Assembly (NCBI RefSeq): GCF_001625085.1
Contig: NZ_BDAW01000009.1
Location: 186,001-250,000, forward strand
Direction: 5' to 3'
Source: Nocardia acidivorans NBRC 108247
GTDB lineage: Bacteria; Actinomycetota; Actinomycetes; Mycobacteriales; Mycobacteriaceae
Length of the DNA stretch: 64,000 nt
The notes under the pieces were generated by a model. The model saw nothing but the letters and a program-made list of their open reading frames with translations. It searched no databases and was not told the origin of the DNA. A program made the translations under genes and the position numbers. Below are positions 11,060-20,768 of this stretch, piece by piece (within the stretch, counting starts at the first letter, position 1; every line of letters begins with the position of its first letter).

Positions 11060-12830
11060 CTTGAGTATGTTCGGCCACGATCCGTGGTGGCTGGTGCTGA
11101 TCAAATCCATCGGCATCTTCGTCTTCCTGCTGCTGATCCCGATGATCGCGGTGTACGCCGAACGCAAGATCGTGGCATTCATGCAGATGCGCGTCGGGCC
11201 CAACCGGGTCGGACCGCGCGGATCCCTGCAATCGATCGCCGACGGCGTGAAGATGCTCCTCAAAGAGGACATCATCCCGGCCATCGTCGACAAGCCGATC
11301 TTCATTCTCGCGCCGATCATCTCGCTGATCCCGGCCGTGATGGCGTTCGCGGTGATCCCGTTCGGCCCCGAGGTCAGCATGTTCGGGCATCGCACGCCGT
11401 TGCAGTTGACCGATATGCCGGTGGGTGTGCTCTACATCCTGGCCATGGCCTCGGTGGGCGTGTACGGAATCGTGTTGGCGGGCTGGGCCTCCGGTTCGAC
11501 CTATCCGCTGCTGGGTGGGCTGCGCTCCACCGCGCAGGTGATCTCCTATGAGATCGCCATGGCGCTGTGCTTCGCGGCGGTCTTCCTGCTCTCGGGTTCC
11601 ATGGCCACCTCGGCAATCGTCAAGGCGCAGTTCGGAACCTGGTATGTGTTCCTGCTGCTGCCGTCCTTTCTGATCTACGCGGTGTCCATGGTCGGTGAGA
11701 CCAACCGCGCGCCCTTCGACCTCCCCGAGGCCGAGGGCGAGCTGGTCGGCGGTTTCCACACCGAGTACTCCTCGCTGAAGTTCGCCATGTTCATGATGGC
11801 CGAGTACATCAATATGGGGACGGTCTCGGCGCTGGCCACCACGCTCTTCTTCGGCGGCTGGCACGCGCCGTTCCCGATCAGCCTGTGGGCGGGCGCGAAT
11901 TCCGGGTGGTGGCCGATGATCTGGTTCACCGCTAAGGTGTGGGTGTTCCTGTTCGTCTTCATCTGGTTGCGCGGCACGCTGCCCCGACTGCGCTACGACC
12001 AGTTCATGAATCTGGGCTGGAAGCTGCTGATTCCGGTATCGCTGGCCTGGGTCATGTTCGTGGCGAGCATGCGCGCGCTGGAGAACGAGGGCATCCACAT
12101 CCAGCGCACCGGCATGATCATCGGCGGAATCGTGGTCGCCGCGTTGCTGATCGGATTGGTGCTCAAGGCAGGGCACGCGGGCGACGACCGCAGCAAGGCC
12201 GCACCCGACGCCGAAGCGACCAGCAAGTATTCGGACTTCCCGGTACCGCCCATGCCCGCCGAACCCATGGCCTCGACGCCCAAGCCCGGTCTGCTGGAGC
12301 CGCTCGGCGGGTTCTATGTCACCGCCTCCACCATGTTCAAGAAGCCCAATACCGAGCTGTACCCGGAGGTCAAGACACCGACCCAGCCGCGGTATCACGG
12401 TCGGCACCAACTCAATCGGCATCCGGACGGACTGGAGAAGTGCATCGGCTGCGAGCTGTGCGCGTGGGCCTGCCCGGCGGACGCGATCTTCGTCGAGGGC
12501 GCGGACAACACCGAGGAGGAGCGCTACTCCCCCGGTGAGCGCTACGGCCGCGTGTACCAGATCAACTATCTGCGCTGCATCGGCTGCGGCCTGTGCATCG
12601 AAGCCTGCCCGACTCGCGCGTTGACCATGACCAACGAGTACGAGCTGGCCGATGACAATCGCGCGGACCTGATCTACGAGAAGCAGAATCTGCTCGCACC
12701 GATGGAGCCGGGTATGGCCCCCGCACCGCACGCCATGTACCCGGGCGCGGACGAGGGGTCCTACTACCGCGGCGAAGTGCCCGGTGCGCCGAGCGAACTC
12801 GCCGGAGTCGAAGGAGGGACGAAGAAATGA
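11052..12830 (+). CDS. nuoH-nuoI: NuoH-NuoI in-frame fusion (NADH-quinone oxidoreductase subunits H and I)
   Basis: One uninterrupted frame of 592 residues encodes two complex I subunits. Residues about 1-385 are NuoH, the multi-helix membrane subunit at the quinone entrance. Hallmarks are [21 protein letters not shown] and [20 protein letters not shown]. Residues about 410-592 are NuoI, the 8Fe ferredoxin subunit, with the two cluster motifs [12 protein letters not shown] and [12 protein letters not shown]. The joint (about 385-410) is a Lys/Ala/Pro-rich linker with no stop codon. Internal ATG codons at 12252 and 12267 could restart translation, but neither has a clear ribosome binding site. 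GTG at 11052 follows GGAGGA. In mycobacteria the two are separate genes, so this is either a real fusion or a lost stop. Confidence 0.9.
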   Translation: MSDLSMFGHDPWWLVLIKSIGIFVFLLLIPMIAVYAERKIVAFMQMRVGPNRVGPRGSLQSIADGVKMLLKEDIIPAIVDKPIFILAPIISLIPAVMAFAVIPFGPEVSMFGHRTPLQLTDMPVGVLYILAMASVGVYGIVLAGWASGSTYPLLGGLRSTAQVISYEIAMALCFAAVFLLSGSMATSAIVKAQFGTWYVFLLLPSFLIYAVSMVGETNRAPFDLPEAEGELVGGFHTEYSSLKFAMFMMAEYINMGTVSALATTLFFGGWHAPFPISLWAGANSGWWPMIWFTAKVWVFLFVFIWLRGTLPRLRYDQFMNLGWKLLIPVSLAWVMFVASMRALENEGIHIQRTGMIIGGIVVAALLIGLVLKAGHAGDDRSKAAPDAEATSKYSDFPVPPMPAEPMASTPKPGLLEPLGGFYVTASTMFKKPNTELYPEVKTPTQPRYHGRHQLNRHPDGLEKCIGCELCAWACPADAIFVEGADNTEEERYSPGERYGRVYQINYLRCIGCGLCIEACPTRALTMTNEYELADDNRADLIYEKQNLLAPMEPGMAPAPHAMYPGADEGSYYRGEVPGAPSELAGVEGGTKK

Positions 12831-13729
12831 CCTCGCTCCTGGCCCAGCCCGCTCAGCAGCTGGTCACGCACACCTCCACCGGTGAGGCCGTGCAGTTCTG
12901 GATTCTGGCGGTGATCGCGGTGGTCGGCGCGCTCGGCATGGTGTGCGCGCGCAAGGCCGTGCACTCCGCGCTGTGCCTGGCCGCCACCATGATCACGCTG
13001 TCGGCGTTCTACATCGCCGAGAACGCGCTGTTCCTGGGCATCGTGCAGATCGTGGTCTACACCGGCGCGGTCATGATGCTGTTCCTGTTCGTGCTCATGT
13101 TGGTCGGCGTCGACTCCTCGGAATCGCTGCGAGAGACCTTGCGCGGGCAGCGGATCGCGGTGCTGATCGTCGGCATCGGCTTCGGCATGCTGGTGATCGC
13201 CGCGGTCGCACGCGGTATGAACGAGACCAGCGTGGCGACCACCGGTCCGGGCCTGGGTGGCAACGACACCATCGGCGCGCTCGCGGAACTCATCTTCGTG
13301 CGCTACGTGTGGGCGTTCGAGCTGACCGGTTCACTGCTCATCACCGCGACCATCGGCGCCATGGTGCTCGCGCATCGCGAGAAGTTCGGCCCGCGCACCG
13401 ATCAGCGCACGCTGTCCAAGGAGCGGTTCCGGGACGGTAAGCGGGTCACGCCGCTGCCGACGCCCGGTGTGTACGCCCGCCACAATGCCGTCGACGCACC
13501 GGCTCGACTGCCGGACGGCTCCTTCGAGGAGCTGTCGGTCAGCAGCATTCTGCGACACCGCCGCAACCGCGCGCACGAAGAGGCGGTGATGCGCACTGTC
13601 GGCTCGGCCGACGTGATGCGCACTGTCGGCTCGGCCGACGTGGTGCGCACCGCCGGCTCGGCCGACGTGATGCGCACCGCCGGGAACGGCAACGGCGACA
13701 ACGATTCTCCCGAGGAAGGCTTGCGGTGA
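12827..13729 (+). CDS. nuoJ: NADH-quinone oxidoreductase subunit J
   Basis: NuoJ (300 residues) is a membrane subunit with five predicted helices in about the first 190 residues, including the conserved [20 protein letters not shown] segment whose pi-bulge helix takes part in coupling. The remaining about 110 residues are a hydrophilic tail typical of actinobacterial NuoJ. Here the tail also contains a tandem nine-residue repeat (VMRTVGSAD type; see the repeat entry). The ATG overlaps the nuoHI stop (ATGA), and the stop overlaps the GTG of nuoK. Confidence 0.94.
   Translation: MTSLLAQPAQQLVTHTSTGEAVQFWILAVIAVVGALGMVCARKAVHSALCLAATMITLSAFYIAENALFLGIVQIVVYTGAVMMLFLFVLMLVGVDSSESLRETLRGQRIAVLIVGIGFGMLVIAAVARGMNETSVATTGPGLGGNDTIGALAELIFVRYVWAFELTGSLLITATIGAMVLAHREKFGPRTDQRTLSKERFRDGKRVTPLPTPGVYARHNAVDAPARLPDGSFEELSVSSILRHRRNRAHEEAVMRTVGSADVMRTVGSADVVRTAGSADVMRTAGNGNGDNDSPEEGLR
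13586..13684 (+). repeat. 27-bp tandem repeat coding a 9-residue repeat in NuoJ
   Basis: Three full units of 27 bp (13586-13612, 13613-13639, 13640-13666) and a partial fourth encode [27 protein letters not shown] and VMRTAG. The first two units are identical at the DNA level, which suggests recent slippage or unequal crossover. The array is in frame and lies in the variable cytoplasmic tail of NuoJ. Confidence 0.95.
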
Positions 13730-14025
13730 ACCCGGACAACTATCTGTACCTCTCCGCCCTGCTCTTCACCATCGGCGCGGCCGGAGTGCTGGTGCGGCGC
13801 AATGCGATCGTGGTCTTCATGTGCATCGAGCTCATGCTCAATGCGGTGAATCTGGCCTTCGTCACCTTCGCCCGGCTGCACGCCAATCTCGACGGGCAGG
13901 TGTTCGCCTTCTTCACCATGGTGGTCGCCGCCGCCGAAGTCGTTGTCGGACTGGCCATCATCATGACCATCTTCCGTGCCCGCCGCTCGACCTCGGTCGA
14001 CGATGCGAATCTGCTGAGGTACTGA
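13726..14025 (+). CDS. nuoK: NADH-quinone oxidoreductase subunit K
   Basis: NuoK (99 residues) is a three-helix membrane subunit of the proton-pumping arm, related to MrpC. Conserved glutamates are visible in the helices: [13 protein letters not shown] (helix 2) and [12 protein letters not shown] (helix 3). The GTG start overlaps the nuoJ stop. nuoL starts two bases after the nuoK stop. Length and motifs are normal. Confidence 0.96.
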   Translation: MNPDNYLYLSALLFTIGAAGVLVRRNAIVVFMCIELMLNAVNLAFVTFARLHANLDGQVFAFFTMVVAAAEVVVGLAIIMTIFRARRSTSVDDANLLRY

Positions 14026-14026
14026 G

Positions 14027-15916
14027 GTGGATACCGCACAGATGATGCTGTGGCTGCTGCCCGCGCTGCCGCTCGGCGGCGCCGTCTTCCTCCTGCTGAT
14101 GGGTCGAGTCAGCGATACATGGGGGCATATCGTCGGAACCGTCATGGCGCTGGGCTCCTTCGGCGTCGCGGCGTGGGCGTTCTCCGACATGCTGGGTCGC
14201 TCCGATGCCACCCGGGCCGTGCACTACAGCCTGTTCAGCTGGTTGCCGGTGACGGGGCTCAAGGTCGACGCCGCACTGCAATTGGATCAGCTGTCGATGT
14301 GTTTCGCGCTGCTGATCACCGGTGTCGGATCGCTGATCCACATCTATTCGATCGGCTACATGTCGCATGATCCGGGGCGGCGCAGGTTCTTCGCGTACCT
14401 GAATCTGTTCCTGGCGGCCATGCTGGTGCTGGTGCTCGCGGACAACTACCTGGTGCTGTATCTCGGGTGGGAGGGCGTGGGTCTGGCCTCGTATCTGCTC
14501 ATCGGATTCTGGTATCACAAGGCTTCGGCCGCGACGGCCGCTAAGAAGGCATTCATCGTGAACCGCGTCGGCGATATGGGTTTGGCCATCGCGCTGATGA
14601 TCATGTTCGCGACGTTCGGGAGCATCGACTTCCGGACCGTCTTCGGTGCGGCGCATCAGGCGAGCTCCGGAACCGTCACCGCCATAGGGCTTCTGCTGCT
14701 GCTGGGTGCGTGCGGTAAGTCCGCTCAGGTGCCGCTGCAAGCCTGGCTCGGGGACGCGATGGAGGGTCCGACGCCGGTGTCGGCGCTCATCCACGCGGCC
14801 ACCATGGTCACCGCCGGTGTGTATCTGATCGCGCGGTCCAATCCGATCTTCGATCTGGCTCCGGGCGCGCAGGCCGCGGTCATGGCGGTCGGTGCGATCA
14901 CACTGCTCTACGGCGCGATCATCGGTTGCGCCAAGGACGACATCAAGAAGGCCCTGGCCGCGTCGACCATGAGCCAGATCGGATACATGATTCTCGCCGC
15001 GGGTCTCGGCCCGGTCGGATACGCGGCGGCCATCATGCATCTGCTCACGCACGGATTCTTCAAGGCCGGACTATTCCTCGGCGCGGGCTCGGTCATGCAC
15101 GCCATGGACGACGAGACCGATATGCGGCGGTACGGCGGATTGCGCAAGCTGCTGCCGATCACCTACGTCACCTTCGGACTGGGATACCTGGCGATTCTCG
15201 GCATTCCGCCGTTCGCCGGATTCTGGTCCAAGGATCGGATTATCGAGGCGGCCTTCGCGCACGGCGGATTCGGTGGCATCATCACCGGACTGGCGGCGCT
15301 GGCGGGCGCGGGGATCACCGCGTTCTACATGACCCGCGTCATGCTGCTGACGTTCTTCGGTGAAAAGCGCTGGAAGGAAGGCACTCACCCGCACGAGGCC
15401 CCGGCCTCCATGACCGGGCCGATGATTCTGCTCGCCTTCGGCTCGGTCGCCTCGGGTGCGCTGCTCGCCTACGGTTCGTCGCTGCAGAACTGGCTGGCTC
15501 CGGTCGTGGGAACCCATCACGGTGAGCCGATCATCCCGGTGTGGGCCATCACCTTCTTCGCCCTCGCGGTCGTCGCGGCGGGCGCGTGGGTGGCCTACGA
15601 CCAGTACGCGACGCATCCGATTCCCGAAACCGCCCCTGCCGGAACGCCTCTCACCCAGGCGGCGCGCCAGGATCTCTACGGCGACGCGTTCAACGAGGCC
15701 GCCTTCATGCGGCCCGGCCAGCATGTGACCCGCTCGCTGGTGTTCGTCGACAATCGCGGAATCGACGGGTTGGTCAACACCACCGCCGCCGTCATCGGCG
15801 GCCTGTCCGCGCGGGTCCGGCGGGTACAGACCGGTTTCGTGCGCTCGTACGCCCTGTCCATGTTCACCGGCGCGGCACTGGTGGCCGCCGCCCTGCTGGC
15901 GGTGAGGTTGTTTTGA
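14027..15916 (+). CDS. nuoL: NADH-quinone oxidoreductase subunit L
   Basis: NuoL (629 residues) is the distal antiporter-like proton-pumping subunit. The antiporter core is recognisable by [20 protein letters not shown] (about 145-165), the lysine-helix region [37 protein letters not shown] (a key stretch around 230-265), and [21 protein letters not shown]. The C-terminal part forms the long lateral helix and last transmembrane helix. Start is GTG with GAGGTACTGAG upstream. The stop overlaps the TTG start of nuoM. Confidence 0.96.
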   Translation: MDTAQMMLWLLPALPLGGAVFLLLMGRVSDTWGHIVGTVMALGSFGVAAWAFSDMLGRSDATRAVHYSLFSWLPVTGLKVDAALQLDQLSMCFALLITGVGSLIHIYSIGYMSHDPGRRRFFAYLNLFLAAMLVLVLADNYLVLYLGWEGVGLASYLLIGFWYHKASAATAAKKAFIVNRVGDMGLAIALMIMFATFGSIDFRTVFGAAHQASSGTVTAIGLLLLLGACGKSAQVPLQAWLGDAMEGPTPVSALIHAATMVTAGVYLIARSNPIFDLAPGAQAAVMAVGAITLLYGAIIGCAKDDIKKALAASTMSQIGYMILAAGLGPVGYAAAIMHLLTHGFFKAGLFLGAGSVMHAMDDETDMRRYGGLRKLLPITYVTFGLGYLAILGIPPFAGFWSKDRIIEAAFAHGGFGGIITGLAALAGAGITAFYMTRVMLLTFFGEKRWKEGTHPHEAPASMTGPMILLAFGSVASGALLAYGSSLQNWLAPVVGTHHGEPIIPVWAITFFALAVVAAGAWVAYDQYATHPIPETAPAGTPLTQAARQDLYGDAFNEAAFMRPGQHVTRSLVFVDNRGIDGLVNTTAAVIGGLSARVRRVQTGFVRSYALSMFTGAALVAAALLAVRLF

Positions 15917-17529
15917 GTGACTTTCCCTGGCTGACGACGCTGTGGGCGGTTCCGCTGGTCGGGGCCGCGCTGGTGCTGTTCTTCCCCGGCGCCTGGCGCA
16001 CCGGGGCGCGATCGTTCGCGCTCGCGGTATCGCTGGGCACGCTCGGGGTGGCGATCTGGCTGGCCACCCAGTTCGAAAGCGGTGGCGCGCAATACCAATT
16101 CGTGGAATCGCGGGAGTGGATTCCGGCCTTCGGGGCGGGCTACACGCTCGGTATGGACGGCATCGCCTTGGTGCTGGTGCTGTTGACCGCCGGGCTCATG
16201 CCGCTGCTCATGCTCGCGGGCTGGCAGGACGAACGCGAGGTCGGCAACGGGCCGCGGGTGGTGCACTACTACGTGGCGCTCATGCTGGTAGTGGAATCCA
16301 TGGTGCTGATCTCCTTCACCTCCCTGGACATCCTGCTGTTCTACGTGTTCTTCGAGGTCATGCTCATTCCGATGTACTTCCTCATCGGCGGCTTCGGACC
16401 GCGGACCGGTGATGCGGCGGTGCGGGCGCAGCGGTCCCGGGCGGCGGTGAAATTCCTGCTGTACAACCTGTTCGGCGGATTGATCATGCTGGCGGCGGTC
16501 ATCGGACTGTATGTGCTGACCGCGCGGGAGAAGTTGGGCGCCAACGGAAGCGGCACCTTCGACTTCCGGACCGTCATGCACGCCGCCAACTCCGGGCAGC
16601 TCGGCGCCGGGCCGGTGGTGTTGAACGCGTTGTTCCTCGGCTTCCTGTTCGCGTTCGCGGTGAAGGCTCCGCTGTGGCCGCTGCACACCTGGCTGCCCGA
16701 TGCGGCGGTCTCGGCCACTCCGGCCAGTGCGGTGCTCATGATGGCGGTGGTCGACAAGGTCGGAACGTTCGGCATGCTGCGCTACTGCCTGCTGCTGTTC
16801 CCCTCGGCCACTTCGACGTACGCGCCGGTGATCTGCGTGCTCGCGGTGATCGGGATTATCTACGGTGCGCTGCTGGCCATCGGGCAGACCGATGTCATGC
16901 GGCTCATCGCCTACACCTCGATCTCGCACTTCGGCTTCATCATTCTCGGCATCTTCGCGCTCACCACGCAGGGCGGGACCGGGGCGACGCTGTACATGGT
17001 CAACCACGGGATCTCCACCGCGGCGCTGTTCCTGATCGCGGGATTCCTGGTCTCGCGCAGGGGAACCCGGCTCATCGCCGAATACGGCGGGGTGCAGAAG
17101 GTCGCCCCGATCCTGGCCGGGACCTTTTTCATCTCCGGTCTGGCCACGCTCTCGCTGCCCGGGCTCGCACCGTTCATCAGTGAGTTCATGGTGTTGATCG
17201 GGACGTTCACCCGATACCCGATCGCGGCCGTATTCGCCTCCACCGCACTGGTTCTCGCCGCGCTCTACATCCTGTGGATGTACCAGCGCATGATGACCGG
17301 GCCGGTGAAGAAGGGCAATGAGCGGCTCTACGATCTGCTGCCGCGCGAAATGCTGGTGGTGGCGCCGCTGATCGCCGCGCTGCTGTTCTTGGGCGCGTAC
17401 CCCAAACCCGTCCTCGATCGGATCGATCCGGCGGTGGCGCGGACCCTCACCACCATCGGGCAGCATGATCCGGCTCCGGCCGTGAAACCCGAAGCCGCCC
17501 AGACATCTAGCGGAGGTGCTCACAAGTGA
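15913..17529 (+). CDS. nuoM: NADH-quinone oxidoreductase subunit M
   Basis: NuoM (538 residues) is the second antiporter-like pump subunit. Diagnostic segments are [17 protein letters not shown] with its conserved Glu, [34 protein letters not shown] (read in pieces around residues 250-285) and the discontinuous helix near [16 protein letters not shown]. The only plausible in-frame initiator at the right place is TTG at 15913, which overlaps the nuoL stop; the frame stays open upstream only as a shadow of nuoL. The C-terminal tail after the last helix is Pro/Ala-rich. The stop overlaps the GTG of nuoN. Confidence 0.95.
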   Translation: MSDFPWLTTLWAVPLVGAALVLFFPGAWRTGARSFALAVSLGTLGVAIWLATQFESGGAQYQFVESREWIPAFGAGYTLGMDGIALVLVLLTAGLMPLLMLAGWQDEREVGNGPRVVHYYVALMLVVESMVLISFTSLDILLFYVFFEVMLIPMYFLIGGFGPRTGDAAVRAQRSRAAVKFLLYNLFGGLIMLAAVIGLYVLTAREKLGANGSGTFDFRTVMHAANSGQLGAGPVVLNALFLGFLFAFAVKAPLWPLHTWLPDAAVSATPASAVLMMAVVDKVGTFGMLRYCLLLFPSATSTYAPVICVLAVIGIIYGALLAIGQTDVMRLIAYTSISHFGFIILGIFALTTQGGTGATLYMVNHGISTAALFLIAGFLVSRRGTRLIAEYGGVQKVAPILAGTFFISGLATLSLPGLAPFISEFMVLIGTFTRYPIAAVFASTALVLAALYILWMYQRMMTGPVKKGNERLYDLLPREMLVVAPLIAALLFLGAYPKPVLDRIDPAVARTLTTIGQHDPAPAVKPEAAQTSSGGAHK

Positions 17530-19139
17530 GTGCTACACCCCTGATTCTCGCCGCGGCCGTACCCGCACCGAGTATCGAATACCGCGATCTCTCCCCCATG
17601 TTGATCGTCTTCGGTTTCGCCGTGGCCGGGGTGCTGGTGGAGGCGTTCGCGCCCAGGCAATCCCGGTACGGGATCCATTTGATCCTCGGACTCGGCGGGA
17701 TGGGCGTCGCGCTCGGCGCGGTGATCGGGCTGCGCGGGACCAATTCGACGGCTGTGTCGGGCGCGGTCGCCATCGACGGTGTGACGCTGTTCCTGCAGGG
17801 CACCATTCTGGTGGTGTCGATTCTCGGGCTGCTGCTCATCGCCGAGCGGCGGGCGGATCGGCTGCCGGTGCACAAGGAGGGGCCGGGCACCTGGAGTCTG
17901 GCCGCGTCGCGCGGGGTGGATGCGTTCGCGCCGCAGGCCGCGGCCATGCCCGGCAGCTCCGACGAGCTCGCCGCCACCAAGGCCGGGGTCGCGACCACCG
18001 AGGTCTTCCCGCTCACCTTGATGGCGGTGGCCGGGCTCATGCTCTTCCCGGCCTCCAATGATCTGCTGACCATGTTCGTTGCGCTGGAAGTGCTTTCGCT
18101 GCCGCTGTACCTGCTGTGCGGGCTGGCTCGCCGCCGCCGGCTGCTCTCGCAGGAGGCGGCGCTGAAGTACTTCCTGCTGGGCGCGTTCTCGTCGGCGTTC
18201 TTCCTCTACGGGATGGCGCTGCTGTACGGATACGCCGGGACGGTGCGACTGTCCGGGATCACCGAGGCGGTGGCGCGGGATACCAGCAATTCGCACACCC
18301 TGGCCATTCTCGGTGTGGCCCTGCTGGCGGTGGGTCTGCTCTTCAAGATCGGTGCGGTGCCGTTCCAGTCCTGGGTGCCGGACGTCTACCAGGGTGCGCC
18401 GACCCCGATCACCGGATTCATGGCCGCCGCAACCAAAATCGCCGCCGTCGGTGCGCTACTGCGCCTGCTGTACGTCGCCGTACCCGGGTTGCGCAATGAC
18501 TGGCGACCGATCTTGGCGGCCGTCGCCATTGCCACCATGGTGGTCGGTGCCGTGCTGGCCATCACCCAGACCGATATGAAGCGCATGCTCGCGTATTCGT
18601 CGGTGGCGCACGCCGGTTTCATTCTCACCGCGCTGGTGGCGGCGAACGACTCCGGCGTCTCTTCGGTGCTGTTCTACCTGGCGGTCTACGGCCTCGGCAC
18701 CCTCGGGGCCTTCGCCGTCGTCACGCTGGTTCGCGACGAAAACGGTGACGAGGCAACGGGTCTCCCTGCCTGGGCCGGAATGGGCCGCCGCTCCCCCTGG
18801 CTGGCGACCATCTTCTCCCTGTTTCTGCTCTCCTTCGCGGGCATCCCGCTGACCAGCGGCTTCATCGCCAAGTTCAGCGTCTTCGCGGCGGCCTCCTCCG
18901 GCGGCATGTCCTCCCTGGTGATCGTCGGCGTCCTGAGCAGCGCCATCGCCGCCTTCTTCTACATCCGCGTCATCGTGCTCATGTTCTTCACCGATGCCCC
19001 GACCAGCGCCCCAACCCTCGTATCCCCCACCCTCACAACAACCGTCATCGCCCTGACCGCGGCCGCCACCCTCGTCCTGGGCATCTTCCCCCAACCACTC
19101 CTGGACCTGGCCGAACACGCCGCGACCTTCGCGCACTGA
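17526..19139 (+). CDS. nuoN: NADH-quinone oxidoreductase subunit N
   Basis: NuoN (537 residues) is the third antiporter-like pump subunit and closes the operon. Signatures include EVLSLPLYLLCGLARRRRLL, the lysine-bearing FKIGAVPFQSWVPDVYQGAPTPITGF region and the TDMKRMLAYSSVAHAGFIL helix. A 60-residue insertion in the N-terminal third (about residues 105-155, hydrophilic) is typical of actinobacterial NuoN. GTG overlaps the nuoM stop (GTGA). A strong intrinsic terminator follows 15 bases after the stop, so transcription of the fourteen-subunit unit ends here. Confidence 0.95.
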   Translation: MSATPLILAAAVPAPSIEYRDLSPMLIVFGFAVAGVLVEAFAPRQSRYGIHLILGLGGMGVALGAVIGLRGTNSTAVSGAVAIDGVTLFLQGTILVVSILGLLLIAERRADRLPVHKEGPGTWSLAASRGVDAFAPQAAAMPGSSDELAATKAGVATTEVFPLTLMAVAGLMLFPASNDLLTMFVALEVLSLPLYLLCGLARRRRLLSQEAALKYFLLGAFSSAFFLYGMALLYGYAGTVRLSGITEAVARDTSNSHTLAILGVALLAVGLLFKIGAVPFQSWVPDVYQGAPTPITGFMAAATKIAAVGALLRLLYVAVPGLRNDWRPILAAVAIATMVVGAVLAITQTDMKRMLAYSSVAHAGFILTALVAANDSGVSSVLFYLAVYGLGTLGAFAVVTLVRDENGDEATGLPAWAGMGRRSPWLATIFSLFLLSFAGIPLTSGFIAKFSVFAAASSGGMSSLVIVGVLSSAIAAFFYIRVIVLMFFTDAPTSAPTLVSPTLTTTVIALTAAATLVLGIFPQPLLDLAEHAATFAH

Positions 19140-19154
19140 CCCCCGACCATCCCA

Positions 19155-19190
19155 GGCCCGCAGCGACTCCCGCTGCGGGCCTTACCTTTT
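19155..19190 (+). terminator. Intrinsic terminator of the nuo operon
   Basis: A perfect 11-bp stem (GGCCCGCAGCG at 19155-19165 with CGCTGCGGGCC at 19171-19181) and five-base loop is followed by TTACCTTTT. It lies 15 bases after the nuoN stop. The rest of the gap to 19365 holds no further signal that I can see. Confidence 0.88.
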
Positions 19191-19365
19191 CGCAGTTGTC
19201 GCGGCCTGATCAACCACGCTCCACCGCCAGCGCCACGGCCCGATCGCCGGTCGCTGCCGTCTGACCTCTTTCACCAGTCGGCGACCGGAAACGGTCGCCG
19301 GTGTGCCGCGTTTTCGTTGCCGAACCTGCCATGTGTGGTCGTTCCCGGTCGATTTCCTTTCTTGA

Positions 19366-19965
19366 TCAGTGCGCCGTGGCGCGGAGTTCGGTGTCCAGTG
19401 CGTCCTGCAACCGCTCGAAGGTGTCGTCCACGGATTCGGGGAGGCCGAAGCCGCCGGCGGATTCGAGGGTGACCATGCCGTGGCAGATGGTGCGGACCAT
19501 GCGGACGGCGTGGACGAGGTCGGTGTCGGAGAGGTGGTAGCCGCGGAGGGCGGCGGTGAGGACCTGGTAGGCGCGAGTTGCCACCTGGATGTAGGTGGCG
19601 TCGTCGGCGGCGGGGGCGACTATGCCGGCGGTGTAGCGGCCGGGGTGGGTGCGGGCGTAGGCGCGGTAGGCGGTGCAGATGGCGCGCAGGGCGTCGCGGT
19701 CGGAGAGTCCGGCGGTGGCGTCGGCCAGGACGGTGGTCAGTTCGCCGACGGAAAGTACTGCGATACCGCGCTTTACGGCGTCGAGGTTGTCGATGTGCTT
19801 GTAGAGCCCGGGGAGGGAGACGCCGCAGCGCTGCGCCACCGCGGCCAAGGTGAGTCGGTCCAGACCCACCTCGTCCGCGACGACCGCGGCTTCGGCGATG
19901 ATTCGCTCGGGAGTGAGACCGGCACGCGGCACGCGGCTACCGGTCCTTTCGACCCAGGACGACAC
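19366..19965 (-). CDS. TetR-family transcriptional regulator
   Basis: A 199-residue TetR repressor. The N-terminal helix-turn-helix is clear: LTLAAVAQRCGVSLPGLYKHIDN (about residues 38-60). The C-terminal half contains HPGRYTAGI and a WHG-type dimerisation/ligand domain. The GTG at 19965 lies inside the 3' end of the upstream membrane-protein gene (29-base overlap), so the two are one operon and the regulator probably controls that gene. A dyad upstream of the pair (20590-20613) is a candidate operator. The ligand is unknown. Confidence 0.9.
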   Translation of the reverse strand: MSSWVERTGSRVPRAGLTPERIIAEAAVVADEVGLDRLTLAAVAQRCGVSLPGLYKHIDNLDAVKRGIAVLSVGELTTVLADATAGLSDRDALRAICTAYRAYARTHPGRYTAGIVAPAADDATYIQVATRAYQVLTAALRGYHLSDTDLVHAVRMVRTICHGMVTLESAGGFGLPESVDDTFERLQDALDTELRATAH

Positions 19966-20566
19966 CGGTCCCGGTGATGACTATGAGCAGCAGCGGTCCG
20001 GACACGTAGGCCAGCGTAGCCAGGCCCTGGATCAGGAACAGATACCCGACCCCGGAAGCGATGATCGTCACCGCCAGGGCGATCGCCGTGAAGTTCAACC
20101 AGCGCGGCAGCAGCCCGGACAGCACCGCCGCGACCGCGAGTCCCGCCAGCAGGAACATCTTCACCCCGTCGAACCGGCTCACCAGCTCGAAGAGCAGATG
20201 CGCGGAGTCGGGGGAACCGGTGCGCGCCAAGGTCAGTCCGAGCAGGAACTGGGTGAATGAAATCAATGCTGCCGCAACACCTGTCACCGCGGCGATCCGG
20301 GCCGCGAGCGGTGAGCGAGTCGCACGAGCCAGCGCCAGCGAGACGACCGCCAAACCGATGGCGGGCAGCCCTTCGGTCAGCAGGAACTGCACGGCGAAAG
20401 CGCCGGTGTGACCGGACAATTCGCGAATGATGTCGCTGCCGGAATCGGCGAATACCGGAGCGGGCGCGCCGACGGACAGACCGGCGATCCAGGAGGCGGA
20501 GTAGGCGATGCCGAGCACGGCGGGCAACGAGGTGCGGGGACGAGGAACGGCGACTGCGGTGGACAT
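19937..20566 (-). CDS. Multi-helix membrane protein co-transcribed with a TetR regulator
   Basis: A 209-residue integral membrane protein with about six predicted helices (roughly residues 15-35, 55-80, 90-112, 128-150, 155-175 and 180-200). I do not recognise a named family with certainty; the architecture resembles small DUF4386-like membrane proteins. I chose the ATG at 20566 because GGGAG precedes it; the longer frame to 20713 would run through the AT-rich promoter and operator region. The next gene encodes a TetR repressor overlapping its 3' end, suggesting that expression of this protein responds to a small ligand. Confidence 0.75.
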   Translation of the reverse strand: MSTAVAVPRPRTSLPAVLGIAYSASWIAGLSVGAPAPVFADSGSDIIRELSGHTGAFAVQFLLTEGLPAIGLAVVSLALARATRSPLAARIAAVTGVAAALISFTQFLLGLTLARTGSPDSAHLLFELVSRFDGVKMFLLAGLAVAAVLSGLLPRWLNFTAIALAVTIIASGVGYLFLIQGLATLAYVSGPLLLIVITGTGVVLGRKDR

Positions 20567-20589
20567 GGTGGGCAACTCCCGTGTAGTTA

Positions 20590-20613
20590 GCATTACTAGC
20601 TGTAGGTTAATGC
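20590..20613. promoter_or_regulatory. Candidate TetR operator
   Basis: In an unusually AT-rich patch just upstream of the membrane-protein/TetR operon, GCATTA (20590-20595) and TAATGC (20608-20613) form an inverted repeat with a 12-base spacer, and GTTA/TTAAC flanks extend it imperfectly. Position and symmetry fit a TetR-family operator. Confidence 0.4.
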
Positions 20614-20768
20614 AGTTAACTTTGGCTGGCAAGGGTCTGCGGCCTCGGAAACCGAGCCGGCGGATGATCGAATCGGACTCCCGCGCGCCCGATTTCGAGT
20701 AGTTTCGCAACACGTTCCAGTCTCGGCGGTGACTCGTGGCGAAACGGTATGGACAAGAAGGGCTGGTC

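Noticed and set aside
8351..11395. A 1014-residue minus-strand frame opposite nuoG.
   Set aside because: It is antisense to a clearly identified complex I gene and shows no recognisable domain; such frames are expected at high GC.
19140..19365. Searched for a CRISPR array, tRNA or small RNA in this and the other intergenic gaps.
   Set aside because: No spaced direct repeats, cloverleaf or conserved RNA motif was seen; only the terminator hairpin is supported.
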